The notes beneath the pieces were generated by a model. It did no database searches and was not told where the DNA came from. It was given only the letters and a program-made list of their open reading frames with translations. From Streptomyces sp. NRRL F-5135 (GTDB lineage Bacteria; Actinomycetota; Actinomycetes; Streptomycetales; Streptomycetaceae), in assembly GCF_000719775.1 (NCBI RefSeq), contig NZ_JOHR01000006.1:310001-374000 (forward strand): DNA of 64,000 bases, in the 5' to 3' direction. Position 1 is the first letter of the stretch. Every line of letters starts with the position of its first letter. This document shows, piece by piece, positions 28,721 through 37,855 of the stretch. The position numbers were made by a program, and so were the translations under genes.

Positions 28721-29999
28721 CTGGGGGGGGACGGTCACCGCCCGGCCCTCCCGGCAGGTCTCCCCCGCCTCCGCGGACGCCGTCGCCGCCGCCGTGCGCC
28801 GGGCCGCCGAGGACGGGCTGAGGGTCAAGGCCGTCGGTACTGGGCACTCGTTCACCGCCACCGCCGCCACGGACGGGGTGCTGATCCGGCCCGAGCGGCT
28901 GGTCGGCATCCGGAGGCTCGACCGGGCGGCGGGCACCGTCACCGTCGCCGCGGGCACGCCACTCGGAAGGCTGAACGCGGCGCTGGCCCGGGCGGGCCTG
29001 TCGCTCACGAACATGGGCGACATCATGGAGCAGACGGTCTCCGGCGCGACCGCCACCGGCACCCATGGCACCGGCCGCGACTCGGCCTCGATCGCGGCAC
29101 AGATCCGCGCCCTGGAGCTGGTCACCGCGGACGGCTCGCTGCTGCGCTGCTCCCCCGAGGAGAACCCGGACGTCTTCGCCGCCGCCCGGGTCGGGCTCGG
29201 CGCGCTGGGTGTGGTCACCTCGGTCACGTTCGCCGTGGAGCCGTTGTTCCTGCTGACAGCGCGTGAGGCACCGATGTCGTTCGACCGGGTCACCGCCGAG
29301 TTCGATCAGCATGTCGCCGAGAACGAGCATTTCGAGTTCTATTGGTTTCCGCACACGGACAACTGCAATACCAAGCGCAACAACCGCAGCGCGGGGCCCG
29401 CGGCTCCCCTCGGTCGCGTCCGGGGCTGGATCGACGACGAGTTCCTCTCCAACGGGGTCCTCCAGGTGGCGTGTTCGCTCGGCCGGGCCGTGCCCGCCAC
29501 CGTTCCCCCCCTCGCCCGCGTCTCCAGTCGCGCGCTGTCCGCGCGTACGTACACGGACATCCCTTACAAGGTCTTCACGACACCGCGCCGGGTGCGCTTC
29601 GTGGAGATGGAGTACGCGCTGCCCCGGGAGGCGGTGGTCGAGGCGCTGCGCGAGGTCAAGGCCATGGTCGAGCGGTCCCCTCTGCGGGTGAGCTTCCCGG
29701 TGGAGGTCCGGACGGCGCCCGCGGACGACATCGCCCTCTCGACGGCCTCGGGCCGCGAGAGCGCGTACATCGCGGTGCACCTGTTCCGGGGCACGCCCCA
29801 CCGCGCGTACTTCACCGCGGTGGAACGCGTCATGACCGCGCACGGCGGACGGCCGCACTGGGGCAAGATCCACACCCGGGACGCGGCGTACCTGTCCGCG
29901 GCCTATCCGCGCTTCGGCGAGTTCACGGCGCTCCGCGACCGGCTGGACCCGGACCGGCTGTTCGGCAACGACTACCTGCGCCGGGTGCTGGGCGACTGA
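28674..29999 (+). CDS. FAD-linked sugar-lactone oxidase (D-arabinono-1,4-lactone oxidase family)
   Basis: 441 aa. N-terminal FAD-binding domain (VKAVGTGHSFT near residue 51, then SGATATGTHGTG), C-terminal ALO domain ending with HWGKIHTRD and FGNDYLRRVLGD. Oxidises aldono-lactones or a related polyol with FAD; family members include alditol oxidase of Streptomyces. ATG 28674 lies inside the MFS gene, preceded by GGGGAGGGC; homologues share the WRNWGG residues encoded in the overlap, so the overlap is real. Ends 21 bp from the convergent gene at 30021. Confidence 0.87.
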   Translation: MTGILTGGTGSRAWRNWGGTVTARPSRQVSPASADAVAAAVRRAAEDGLRVKAVGTGHSFTATAATDGVLIRPERLVGIRRLDRAAGTVTVAAGTPLGRLNAALARAGLSLTNMGDIMEQTVSGATATGTHGTGRDSASIAAQIRALELVTADGSLLRCSPEENPDVFAAARVGLGALGVVTSVTFAVEPLFLLTAREAPMSFDRVTAEFDQHVAENEHFEFYWFPHTDNCNTKRNNRSAGPAAPLGRVRGWIDDEFLSNGVLQVACSLGRAVPATVPPLARVSSRALSARTYTDIPYKVFTTPRRVRFVEMEYALPREAVVEALREVKAMVERSPLRVSFPVEVRTAPADDIALSTASGRESAYIAVHLFRGTPHRAYFTAVERVMTAHGGRPHWGKIHTRDAAYLSAAYPRFGEFTALRDRLDPDRLFGNDYLRRVLGD

Positions 30000-30020
30000 C
30001 GGGCCATGGCTCTCCCGCCG

Positions 30021-31112
30021 TCACCGGTTCGCCGTGCCGGCGCCGGAGTCGGCCCCGGACCCCGTACCGGAGCCGGAACCGGAATCCGGTGTGGCGCCGG
30101 TTCCGGAGCCGTCGGGCCCGGAGGGACCGGAGGTGTCCGTTCCGGATCCGCCGCCCGAGGTGCCGGAGGGCGCCGGCGTCGGGTCGCCGGACCGTGCGCC
30201 GTCGCCCGCGCCGGAGGGCGGGGTGGCGGGCGTACGGGACGGACCGGCGCCGCCGCCCCCGTCACCGCCCGCGCCCTGACCGGTGTCCGGCGACGTGTTC
30301 GGGTCGGGGCTCGCCCCGCCGTCCTGCCCCTGTCCCTGCCCGCCGGACGAAGAGCCGGAGGACGGGGTGGGCGCGGGACCGTCCTCCGGTACGGATCCAC
30401 CGCCACCGCCGCGTACGACGGACCCGACGGTCGTCGCATGGCCGCCGCCCAGACCCTGACCGGACATCAGTTCGTATCCGGTGACACCGGCCATGGCGAG
30501 CACGAAGACGCCGACGGCCGCGAGCAGCGGGCGCTTCCAGCCGCGCTCCCGTCTCCGAGCACGAGCCCGGGCACGGGCACCATGGGTGGTGGCCTCGCCG
30601 TACTCGGTGTTCAGGTCCGTCGGCACACGCAGCAGCCGGGTCGCGTCAACAGGAACGTACGGATCGCCCGGATCGGGGGATTCGCCGGGCACGCGCGGAT
30701 TGCCGGAACCACCCGGATCCGCGACGCTCGTCGCGCCGCCCCCACCGTTCCGGTCGCTCCGCACCACCACCTGACGGCCTCCGGGCTTGGCCTGGACGGT
30801 GACCACGCGGATCTGTTCCCCGGTTCGCCGGAACAGGTGCTGGAAGACCGAGCCGCCACACGTGGCCACGACGCTGACCACTCCCGCGCCGAGGACCGTG
30901 CCGTACACGCCCAGCCGGGAGGCGAGGACCGCCGCCGCGATCGCGGCGAGGGCGCTGCCCGCGACCTGCGGAAGGTTCAGATCGAGGCGTCGCCGCTCGG
31001 CGGGCGCGCCGGCGCCCCGCTCCCCCGCCTCGTCCCGCTCATCGCCCGTACTCAGCTCCGCTTCCGTATCCCGCACCACGCGTCGCGTGCCACTGCCCTG
31101 CTTCTGGTGCAT
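30021..31112 (-). CDS. Membrane protein with long Gly/Ser/Pro/Thr-rich extracytoplasmic tail
   Basis: 363 aa. A charged head, a hydrophobic region at about 50-90 (SALAAIAAAVLASRLG, GAGVVSVVATCGG), a cytoplasmic middle with a basic cluster (ARARARRRERGWKR), a second helix (LLAAVGVFVLAMAGVTGYEL) and a 130-residue low-complexity tail rich in G, S, P, T, D. The tail has no recognisable fold and resembles cell-wall-spanning linkers. No family known to me. Ends only 21 bp from the oxidase gene it faces. Confidence 0.75.
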   Translation of the reverse strand: MHQKQGSGTRRVVRDTEAELSTGDERDEAGERGAGAPAERRRLDLNLPQVAGSALAAIAAAVLASRLGVYGTVLGAGVVSVVATCGGSVFQHLFRRTGEQIRVVTVQAKPGGRQVVVRSDRNGGGGATSVADPGGSGNPRVPGESPDPGDPYVPVDATRLLRVPTDLNTEYGEATTHGARARARARRRERGWKRPLLAAVGVFVLAMAGVTGYELMSGQGLGGGHATTVGSVVRGGGGGSVPEDGPAPTPSSGSSSGGQGQGQDGGASPDPNTSPDTGQGAGGDGGGGAGPSRTPATPPSGAGDGARSGDPTPAPSGTSGGGSGTDTSGPSGPDGSGTGATPDSGSGSGTGSGADSGAGTANR

Positions 31113-31623
31113 CTAAAGCCCCTGCTTGCCCATCTGTCCCAGCTTGCACCCGGAAGTGACCGATGAGCGAAGGGGATAGTTCCGTTTCGGGGGATTGTGT
31201 GAAGCATCCCACCCGCCGATCCGCCCCACGTACCGTCAGCGGCGGCCTCGCGCGGACAAGTCCCCGGCCGGAGAGAATCTCGAGCGGCGCGCCGGTCCAC
31301 CCGGATGGCCCGAATGGAGTACTGTGGCGAGCCCTGGGGCCGGACTCCCTCACGGGTGGCCGGGGACCTACGGGAAGGGGGCCGCACGTGGCACTCGATC
31401 CGGCGGAGCCGACGGCACCGTACGGGCGCCTGCTGCACAGAGTGACCGGGTTCGTCACTCCGCGTGGCGAGCAGGTACCGTGCCATGACGGCGATCCAGG
31501 CCCCCGGCCCGACACGCCGGGCAGTACGGAAAGGTTGTGGCAGGCTGCACCCGGGCAGGTCACACTCGACTAGCGGAAGCAGCGACGCACGTGACGTCGG
31601 CAGGCACCACCCGGGAGGTCCCC
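31113..31623. other. Upstream region of sepH, possible small ORF
   Basis: 511 bp between divergent genes. A GTG-started 61-codon frame (31388-31573, beginning ALDPAEPTAPYGRLLHRV) runs toward sepH and might be a small gene, but its third-position G/C bias is visibly weaker than the neighbours' and no strong ribosome site precedes it. Otherwise I see only presumed promoter DNA. Confidence 0.35.
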
Positions 31624-32670
31624 ATGCCCGAACTGCGTGTCGTGGCCGTCTCCAACGACGGCACACGACTGGTGCTCAAGGCTGCCGACAGTACGGAATA
31701 CACGCTTCCGATCGATGAGCGGCTGCGCGCCGCCGTGCGCAACGACCGCGCCCGTCTCGGCCAGATCGAGATCGAGGTGGAGAGCCACCTCAGGCCGCGC
31801 GACATCCAGGCGCGGATACGAGCCGGTGCCTCCGCGGAGGAGGTCGCCCAGCACGCGGGCATCCCGGTGGACCGGGTCCGCCGGTTCGAGGGCCCCGTGC
31901 TCGCCGAGCGCGCCTTCATGGCCGAGCGCGCCCGGAAGACACCCGTCCGGCGCCCCGGCGAGAACACCGGACCCCAGCTCGGCGAGGCGGTGCAGGAGAG
32001 ACTGACGCTGCGCGGCGCCGAGAAGGACACCGTCCAGTGGGACTCCTGGCGCCGGGACGACGGCACGTGGGAAGTGCTGCTGGTCTACCGCGTCGCGGGC
32101 GAGCCGCACGCGGCGAGCTGGACGTACGACCCGCCGAGGCGGCTCGTACAGGCCGTCGACGACGAGGCGCGCGCGCTGATCGGCGACACGGACGACACGG
32201 TCACGCAGGAGCCGAGCTTCCCGTTCGTCCCGCGGATCGCCCGGCTGCCGCGCGACCGGCCGCTGGACCGTTCGCTCGACCGGCAGTTGGAGCGGCCGCC
32301 CTCGGCGGAGCCGGAGGAGGCCGACGAGCGTGACTCCCTGACCAGCCTTCTGGAGGCGGTGCCGAGCTTCCGCGGCGACATGGTCGTACCAGAACGTCCC
32401 GCCCTGCCGGATTCGTCCTCGTCGGCGTCCCTGGACGTGGACGAGGAGCCGGAGGAGGCCGAGGAGCCGATCGCGCCCGCCGCGTCGGCCGGCGCCGGCT
32501 CGGCGTACGCGGACGTGCTGATGCCCCGTTCGGTCGCCGGGCACCGCGACCGGCTCACGGGCACGACGGACCGCCAGGCCGAGGCGGACGGGGTGCGTCC
32601 GGGACGGCGGGCCGCGGTACCGAGCTGGGACGAGATCGTGTTCGGCACGCGCCGCAAGAAACAGGACTGA
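31624..32670 (+). CDS. sepH: SepH cell-division protein
   Basis: 348 aa. The N-terminal DUF3071 domain begins MPELRVVAVSNDGTRLVLK and contains a helix-turn-helix (IRAGASAEEVAQHAGIPVDRVRRFEG, residues about 65-92); the remainder is acidic and disordered and ends with the conserved basic FGTRRKKQD. SepH binds FtsZ and promotes filament assembly in Actinobacteria. ATG 31624 follows a GGGAGG site. A double hairpin terminates it downstream. Confidence 0.93.
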   Translation: MPELRVVAVSNDGTRLVLKAADSTEYTLPIDERLRAAVRNDRARLGQIEIEVESHLRPRDIQARIRAGASAEEVAQHAGIPVDRVRRFEGPVLAERAFMAERARKTPVRRPGENTGPQLGEAVQERLTLRGAEKDTVQWDSWRRDDGTWEVLLVYRVAGEPHAASWTYDPPRRLVQAVDDEARALIGDTDDTVTQEPSFPFVPRIARLPRDRPLDRSLDRQLERPPSAEPEEADERDSLTSLLEAVPSFRGDMVVPERPALPDSSSSASLDVDEEPEEAEEPIAPAASAGAGSAYADVLMPRSVAGHRDRLTGTTDRQAEADGVRPGRRAAVPSWDEIVFGTRRKKQD

Positions 32671-32725
32671 CGGCGGCGACGGGCCCCGTCGGGGTAAGTG
32701 GATCAGCACGTCCTTACATACGTAC

Positions 32726-32771
32726 GCCGACGGGCCCGTACTCACCGCATCCGGAGTACGGGCCCGTCGGC
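32726..32771. terminator. Perfect 18-bp bidirectional terminator hairpin
   Basis: GCCGACGGGCCCGTACTC (32726-32743) and its exact complement (32754-32771) enclose a 10-nt loop between convergent sepH and the sulfurtransferase gene. A shorter dyad (GACGGGCCCCGTC) just after the sepH stop adds a second stem. Confidence 0.8.
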
Positions 32772-32874
32772 TCGGGTACGGACTTCGGATGAGGAAGTCC
32801 CTCGCGCGCGTCCCTGTGGGGCCCCCCACCTGTCGGCCCGCGCTCGGTGGCCTGCCGGGGGGTCCGGGGCAGGC

Positions 32875-33702
32875 CTACTGGGGGTCCGGGCCCGTGGCGA
32901 CCGGGCGGGACTCGTCCGCCGACCACTGCGACCAGGAACCCGCGTACAGCGCGGCCGGAACGCCCGCGAGTTCGAGCGCCAGCACCTCATGGGCGGCGGA
33001 GACACCGGAACCGCAGTAGACACCGACCCGGGCGCCCTTGGTCGCGCCGAGTGCCGCGAAGCGGTCCGCGAGGTCGTCCGCGGGGAGAAACCGTCCGTTC
33101 TCGGCCACGTTCTCCGTGGTGGGCGCGGAGAGGGCGCCGGGGATGTGGCCGCCGACCCGGTCGATGGGCTCGACGTCGCCCCGGTAGCGTTCGGCCGCCC
33201 GCGCGTCCAGCAGCAGCCCGTCGCGGGCGAGGGCCGCCGCTCCGTCCGCGTCCAGCAGCGGGAGCGACCCCGGGACGGGGGCGAAGTCCCCCTCCTCCGG
33301 CTTGGGCTCCTCGGTGGACAGCGGTCCTTCCCAGGCGGCCAGCCCGCCGTCCAGGACCCGTACGTCCCGGTGGCCCGCCCAGCGCAGCAGCCACCAGGCG
33401 CGGGCCGCCGCCCAGCCCTGCCCGCCGTCGTACACGACGACCGGGGTGTCCTGACCCACGCCGGCCCGGCGCATCACCGCGCCGAAGTCGGCCACGTCCG
33501 GCAGGGGGTGGCGACCGCCGGCACCGGGCGGCGCCGACAGTTCCGTGTCCAGGTCGACGTAGACGGCACCGGGCAGGTGCCCGGCCTCGTACGCCGGACG
33601 TCCGGGCGGACCGCCCAGCTGCCAGCGGACGTCGAGCAGTACGGGCGGTCGCGGCCCGGCCGACTCGCTCGCGAGATCGGCCGCGTTGATGATGGCTGTC
33701 AT
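32875..33702 (-). CDS. Two-domain rhodanese, 3-mercaptopyruvate/thiosulfate sulfurtransferase
   Basis: 275 aa. Inactive N-terminal rhodanese domain (VLLDVRWQLGG ... GHLPGAVYVDLDTELS) and active C-terminal domain with Cys230 in the loop CGSGVSA; a CG(S/T)GV(T/S) loop points to 3-mercaptopyruvate rather than thiosulfate as donor. Cytoplasmic. ATG 33702 has a GGGAGG site 9 nt upstream, whereas an in-frame ATG at 33711 abuts that site. Divergent from the VOC gene. Confidence 0.9.
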   Translation of the reverse strand: MTAIINAADLASESAGPRPPVLLDVRWQLGGPPGRPAYEAGHLPGAVYVDLDTELSAPPGAGGRHPLPDVADFGAVMRRAGVGQDTPVVVYDGGQGWAAARAWWLLRWAGHRDVRVLDGGLAAWEGPLSTEEPKPEEGDFAPVPGSLPLLDADGAAALARDGLLLDARAAERYRGDVEPIDRVGGHIPGALSAPTTENVAENGRFLPADDLADRFAALGATKGARVGVYCGSGVSAAHEVLALELAGVPAALYAGSWSQWSADESRPVATGPDPQ

Positions 33703-33902
33703 GGATGCCATCCTCCCGTACAGGGCGGCCCGCGCGTACCCGGCCGCCCACCGGACGCGACATCGTGACAACAGTAAGTAAACACCCGATCGAGTTCCCG
33801 CCGAACGCGGCCCGGTCGAGCGGCGCCGCGCGGCACCGAGTGCGAGCATCGCACCGCCCTTGTCCGGCACGACGGCACGACGGGTCCGAGGAGAGAGTGA
33901 CG

Positions 33903-34679
33903 ATGGCCGAGGAAGCGATCCGGCGCACACCCGGAACTCCCTGCTGGGTGAGTCTGATGGTGAGCGACCTGGCGGCGACCGAGGAGTTCTACGGGGGTTT
34001 GTTCGGCTGGGAGTTCGAGCCGGGCCCGCAGCAGCTCGGACCGTATGTGCGCGGACTCCTCGACGGCAGGGAGGTCGCCGGGATCGGCCGGCTGCCGGGC
34101 GGCAGGCGGTTGCCGACCGCCTGGCTGACGTATCTGGCCACGGATGACGCGGACAAGACCGCGGAGACGATCCGAAGCTGTGGCGGCACGGTCGCCGTCG
34201 GCCCGCTGGAAGCCGCCGAGGCGGGCCGGATGGCCATCGCGGCGGACCCGGCGGGCGCGGTCCTCGGCATCTGGCAGGCCGCCGCGCACCCGGGAACGGC
34301 GGTGTCCGGTCCTCCCGGCACGCCTGTCTGGAACGAGCTGTTCACGCGGGAGACGGCCTCGGTCGCCCGCTTCTACGAGTCGCTCTTCGGCTACGAGGTG
34401 GAGCCGGCCGGCCCCGCGGGTACGGACGAACTGACGCTGCGTCTGGAGGACCGCCCGGTCGGGTCCCTGCACGGCCTGGGCCGCGCCCTGCCCCGCGACC
34501 GGGGCGCCCACTGGATGACGTCCTTCGAGGTGGCCGACACGGACGCGGCGGCCCGGCTGGTCACGGACCTGGGCGGTCGGCTCCTCGAAGCCCCGCGCGA
34601 CGCCGGGCGCGGCCGGACGGCGACGGTCACCGACCCGGAGGGCGCGGTCTTCACGATCGTATGCTCGGGTGCGCGCTGA
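33903..34679 (+). CDS. Double VOC (glyoxalase-like) domain protein
   Basis: 258 aa made of two tandem glyoxalase/bleomycin-resistance folds. Domain 1 starts CWVSLMVSDLAATEEFYGGLFGWEF (13-38) and domain 2 VWNELFTRETASVARFYESLFGYEV (about 142-167). Metal and substrate cannot be inferred; proteins of this group are often annotated hydroxylase-like. Start ATG 33903 with GGAGAGAG ribosome site. Confidence 0.87.
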   Translation: MAEEAIRRTPGTPCWVSLMVSDLAATEEFYGGLFGWEFEPGPQQLGPYVRGLLDGREVAGIGRLPGGRRLPTAWLTYLATDDADKTAETIRSCGGTVAVGPLEAAEAGRMAIAADPAGAVLGIWQAAAHPGTAVSGPPGTPVWNELFTRETASVARFYESLFGYEVEPAGPAGTDELTLRLEDRPVGSLHGLGRALPRDRGAHWMTSFEVADTDAAARLVTDLGGRLLEAPRDAGRGRTATVTDPEGAVFTIVCSGAR

Positions 34680-34712
34680 ACCTGCGGGGCCGGACGGTTG
34701 ACGAACCGCCTG

Positions 34713-34934
34713 TCAGGCGAGTTCGCCGCGCTTGACGGCGGAGACGAACGACGACCAGCCGTCGGCGTGGAAGACGAGCACGGGGCCCCGCGCGTTCTTG
34801 GAGTCACGGACCGGGACGGTGGGGTGTCCGTCGGCGACTTCGAGGCAGTCGCCGTTGCTGGGGCCGCTGTGGCTCGACTTGCGCCACTTTTGGAGGGGCC
34901 CCGCTTCCGGGACCTGTTGTTCACTGCGCCTCAT
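34713..34934 (-). CDS. DUF397 protein
   Basis: 73 aa. Typical of the family: WRKSSHSGPSNGDCLEVAD and VPVRDSKNARGPVLVFHADGWSSFV. In Streptomyces these small proteins are encoded next to Scr1-type HTH regulators and act with them (for example at whiJ and abaA loci), apparently as an antagonist or co-regulator. It overlaps the upstream HTH gene by 14 bp, so the two are coupled. The ATPase that often completes such clusters is only a remnant here (35865-36321). Confidence 0.93.
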   Translation of the reverse strand: MRRSEQQVPEAGPLQKWRKSSHSGPSNGDCLEVADGHPTVPVRDSKNARGPVLVFHADGWSSFVSAVKRGELA

Positions 34935-35745
34935 GCTCGTATTCCTCCGCTACGGCTCTCACCAGGGCCACTGAGTCGACATGAGACAGCGCGTCCCCCA
35001 GGACCATGTTGTAGGCCCGCTGCGCATCACGAACCATGGCCGGATCGTCCATCAAGTGGCCTGTCCGGAAACCCTCGACATAGGAGATCGGCGGGGCGTC
35101 CTCGAACGACATCAAGTACAGCATGCTCTCGACCAAGGCGTGTGCGCCCGCCGCGAACGGCACCACATGGAGTCTGAGTCGCCCGGCTTCCGCCATGCCC
35201 GCCATCTTGCCCAACTGATCAGCCATGACGCGCGGCCCGCCGACTCGACGCCGGAGCACCGTCTCGTCCACCAAGCACCACAGTACGGGCCCCTCCGGAT
35301 TCTCCAGGATCTGAGCACGCTCCAGACGGTTGACCACCCTTCGGTCAAGATCCTTGGCTTGATGATTCGGACGATAGGCGCGGAACATTTCCCGCGCGTA
35401 GGGCCCCGTCTGGAGCAGGCCGGGCACGACGGACAGGCTGAAATGCCGAATTTCGGTGGCCTGCCGCTCGAACTCCGCAACGAAGTTGAAGTGTTCGGCG
35501 TACTTCCCGTCGAGGTCTGTCAGCCAACGCGCGAAGAACCCGTCCGTCCCCAGCGCCATATCGATCCGCTGCGCGTCCGCCGGGCTCGACAGCCGCCGCC
35601 CCGCCTCGAAGTGGCTGATCAACGTCGGAGAACACACCACCCCGTCGCTCAACGCCTCTTGCGTCATCTCCGCCGCCAGGCGCCGGATCTTCAACTCCTC
35701 TCCGTACTTCTGCCGAGGGGTCCGTCGCATCCGTTCGTCCGCCAT
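34921..35745 (-). CDS. Scr1-family XRE helix-turn-helix regulator
   Basis: 274 aa. XRE-type HTH at residues 14-66 (KYGEELKIRRLAAEMTQEAL ... SPTLISHFEAGRRLSSPADAQ) and the large DUF5753 C-terminal domain (FVAEFERQATEIRHFSLSVVPGLLQTGPYAREM). This combination belongs to developmental or antibiotic-related regulators of the WhiJ type. ATG 35745 has GGGGAG 9 nt upstream; a TTG at 35754 is closer to that site and less likely. Partner of the DUF397 protein. Confidence 0.92.
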   Translation of the reverse strand: MADERMRRTPRQKYGEELKIRRLAAEMTQEALSDGVVCSPTLISHFEAGRRLSSPADAQRIDMALGTDGFFARWLTDLDGKYAEHFNFVAEFERQATEIRHFSLSVVPGLLQTGPYAREMFRAYRPNHQAKDLDRRVVNRLERAQILENPEGPVLWCLVDETVLRRRVGGPRVMADQLGKMAGMAEAGRLRLHVVPFAAGAHALVESMLYLMSFEDAPPISYVEGFRTGHLMDDPAMVRDAQRAYNMVLGDALSHVDSVALVRAVAEEYEHEAQ

Positions 35746-35864
35746 GGGTACCAACTCCCCTTCCTGACGCCTGCTCCGTCATGCGCCAACCACTGGCAAG
35801 CCTAGCGACGCAAGCAACATGCTGTGAGCGATTCATCACAGAGAGCGAAGCAAGGAGCGTCAAC

Positions 35865-36321
35865 GTGTTGGACCTCGGACTCCGTCGTATCCGGCGGCTG
35901 TTCCGCCGCTCTGCCACCGCCCGGCATCGCGCCGGGGCTGTCGTCACGCCACCCCAGGCGGCTCGACCCCGTACGCCGGCTTCCGCGCCCGCACCTCACC
36001 CGCCCGTGCCACCGCTGCGGCGCCCGGTGGTCGTCGCATATTCCGTCGCGCTCCCCCGGACACGTGATCGAGACGCGGTTCACCCAACTCCCGTACGGCC
36101 TCCGGATCGAGGTGCATGACGCGTCGCCGACTCCGCCCGAGCCGCGTACTCCGGGCGCGGACGCGTGCGACGGGCGCGGGCTCGTCCTCGTCGCCGCGCT
36201 CGCGGAGACGTGGGGGGTCCATGACCGGCGCGGTCCCGGCAAGGCGGTGTGGGCGACGCTCTCGCTGCCGGCGTCCGCCGGGGCGGACGACACCGGCGGG
36301 GCACATCGTCTCGGCGGGTGA
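35865..36321 (+). pseudogene. Decayed ATP-binding (anti-sigma-factor-like HATPase) gene
   Basis: A GTG at 35865 with a good AGGAG site opens an 84-codon frame (LDLGLRRIRRLFRRSAT...) ending at 36119. In a different frame, about 36070-36321, the C-terminal half of the family is clear: TRFTQLPYGLRIEVHDASPTP ... CDGRGLVLVAALAETWGV ... GPGKAVWATL. The part expected to hold the ATP N-box (ELVTNAVRH) is absent from all frames. This looks like an internal deletion plus frameshift. Intact relatives sit beside Scr1-HTH/DUF397 pairs, exactly as here. Confidence 0.7.
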
Positions 36322-36654
36322 GTGCCACCAGCTCGGCGTAGCCCGTGGCCGCCGACCTCCGGCCAGTACCCAGTCGGACGGCCGGTGCGGCCCCAGCGCC
36401 TCCTGGACCGGTGAACGGGAGTGAATGCGCCACCGCGAAAGAGCGCGCACAGCCCTCGCGCTGCGCACCGAACCCGCTGGGCGCCCCGTGGAAAACAGGG
36501 GGCGCTCGCTCATCCGGGGGAAGCTGCCACGAGTGCCCTTGAAGGTAATGACACCGACATGTCAACTGGTGCTTCGCGCGTTCCGATCGGTACTGAGCGT
36601 CTCTCCCTCGTGCAGCATCTCCTGCCGGGTTCCCTCGAGAAAAAGAGGAAGGAC
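36322..36654. other. Intergenic region before the secreted protein gene
   Basis: About 330 bp without a convincing gene. A GCGCCCC...GGGGCGC stem near 36480-36510 may terminate or attenuate; the rest is presumed promoter for the gene at 36655. Confidence 0.5.
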
Positions 36655-36987
36655 ATGCGAAAACTGAAGTCTGCGGTCGCCGGATCCATCACAGGGGCAC
36701 TGGCGTTGGCCGGAGTGGTGATGGCAGCTCCCGTCGCCTCGGCCGACACCCCCGCCCACTGCGCCATGCGCTTCGAGAACGCGGCCCACGGCGTCCTCAT
36801 CGTCGATTGTCAGAAGGGGTCGCCCCAGCTGCGGGTACGAGCCACCGCGGACTGCCAGGCCATCGACGGCCAGAGGTACAAGGTCACCACCCCCTGGCAG
36901 CGGCTGAGCGCCGAGCAGATGATCCACTTCAGCACCCAGTGCAAGGGCTCGGACCCCGTCGTCGGAGCACATCTCGACATCGAGTGA
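36655..36987 (+). CDS. Small secreted four-cysteine protein
   Basis: 110 aa. Sec signal peptide (KLKSAVAGSITGALALAGVV, cleavage probably after ASA at about residue 30), leaving a mature domain of about 80 residues with four cysteines (AHCAMR, DCQKG, DCQAI, QCKGS), consistent with two disulfides. No family recognised. Strong AGAGGAAGG ribosome site. Shows the Streptomyces habit of small secreted disulfide proteins of unknown role; nothing in the neighbourhood explains it. Confidence 0.8.
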   Translation: MRKLKSAVAGSITGALALAGVVMAAPVASADTPAHCAMRFENAAHGVLIVDCQKGSPQLRVRATADCQAIDGQRYKVTTPWQRLSAEQMIHFSTQCKGSDPVVGAHLDIE

Positions 36988-37101
36988 GCGAAACACCCGA
37001 CAGGGCGTCCCTTCGCCCGGCCTGTGGGGCTGAGCGAGGGACGCACACTTCGCCATGGCGCCGGCGGTCGCCGGTGCCACGGGCAAGGAGGGACGTCGCG
37101 G

Positions 37102-37752
37102 TCAGGCGGGGCCGATGGGCAGGACGTCCGGGGAGAGCGTGGCCGCGCGGGCGGTGGCGGCGGTCATCCGGCGGCGGTGGTGGCGCCGGCAGAGCACCTC
37201 GTAGCCGACCTCGCCGCCGGACTGGTGGACGTCCCCGACGACGACCTGCGCGCCCTCGACGACCATGACGCCGCCGACCGTGCGGGCGTTGTGGGTGGCC
37301 CGGGCGCCACACCAGCACAGCGCCTCGACCTGGAGGACCTCGACCCGGTCGGCCAGTTCCACCAGCCGCTGCGAGCCGGGGAAGAGCTTGGAGCGGAAGT
37401 CGGTGGTGATGCCGAAGGTGAAGACGTCCAGCTCCAGGTCGTCCACGACCCGGGCGAGCTGGTCGATCTGCTCGGGCGCGAGGAACTGCGCCTCGTCGAC
37501 GATGACGTAGTCGCACCGGCCACCCTGGGAGAGCCGGTCGACCAGATACGCGTAGAAGTCGAAGCCGTCCGCCGCCTCGACGGCGTCCGTGACGAGGCCC
37601 AGGCGGGAGGAGAGCTTGCCCTCCCCCGCGCGGTCGTCACGGCTGAAGATCATGCCCTGGAGTCCGCGGGCCGACCGGTTGTGTTCGATCTGGAGAGCGA
37701 GGGTGCTCTTTCCGCAGTCCATGGTTCCGGAGAAGAACACCAGCTCGGGCAT
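37102..37752 (-). CDS. tdk: Thymidine kinase
   Basis: 216 aa, type II enzyme. Walker A FFSGTMDCGKST at the N-terminus, Walker B YVIVDEAQFL, lasso region with paired cysteines (LCWCGARAT) and a later C-x2-H site (VLCRRHHRR) that together bind zinc. Converts thymidine to dTMP in the salvage path, complementing dUTPase. Stands 104 bp after the phosphodiesterase gene on the same strand. The C-terminal end is slightly extended. Confidence 0.93.
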   Translation of the reverse strand: MPELVFFSGTMDCGKSTLALQIEHNRSARGLQGMIFSRDDRAGEGKLSSRLGLVTDAVEAADGFDFYAYLVDRLSQGGRCDYVIVDEAQFLAPEQIDQLARVVDDLELDVFTFGITTDFRSKLFPGSQRLVELADRVEVLQVEALCWCGARATHNARTVGGVMVVEGAQVVVGDVHQSGGEVGYEVLCRRHHRRRMTAATARAATLSPDVLPIGPA

Positions 37753-37855
37753 GACAGGGTGACGGCCTTTCGAAAGGTGAGGTCGGGGCCACTCGTGTGG
37801 TGGTCGTGCTGCCGAGGCCCCGGGTGAACGCGTCCGCGCGCCGTCGCGCGGAAGG

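Noticed and set aside
31388..31573. Possible 61-codon gene before sepH
   Set aside because: Weak codon bias and no strong ribosome site; mentioned under the gap but not called as a gene.
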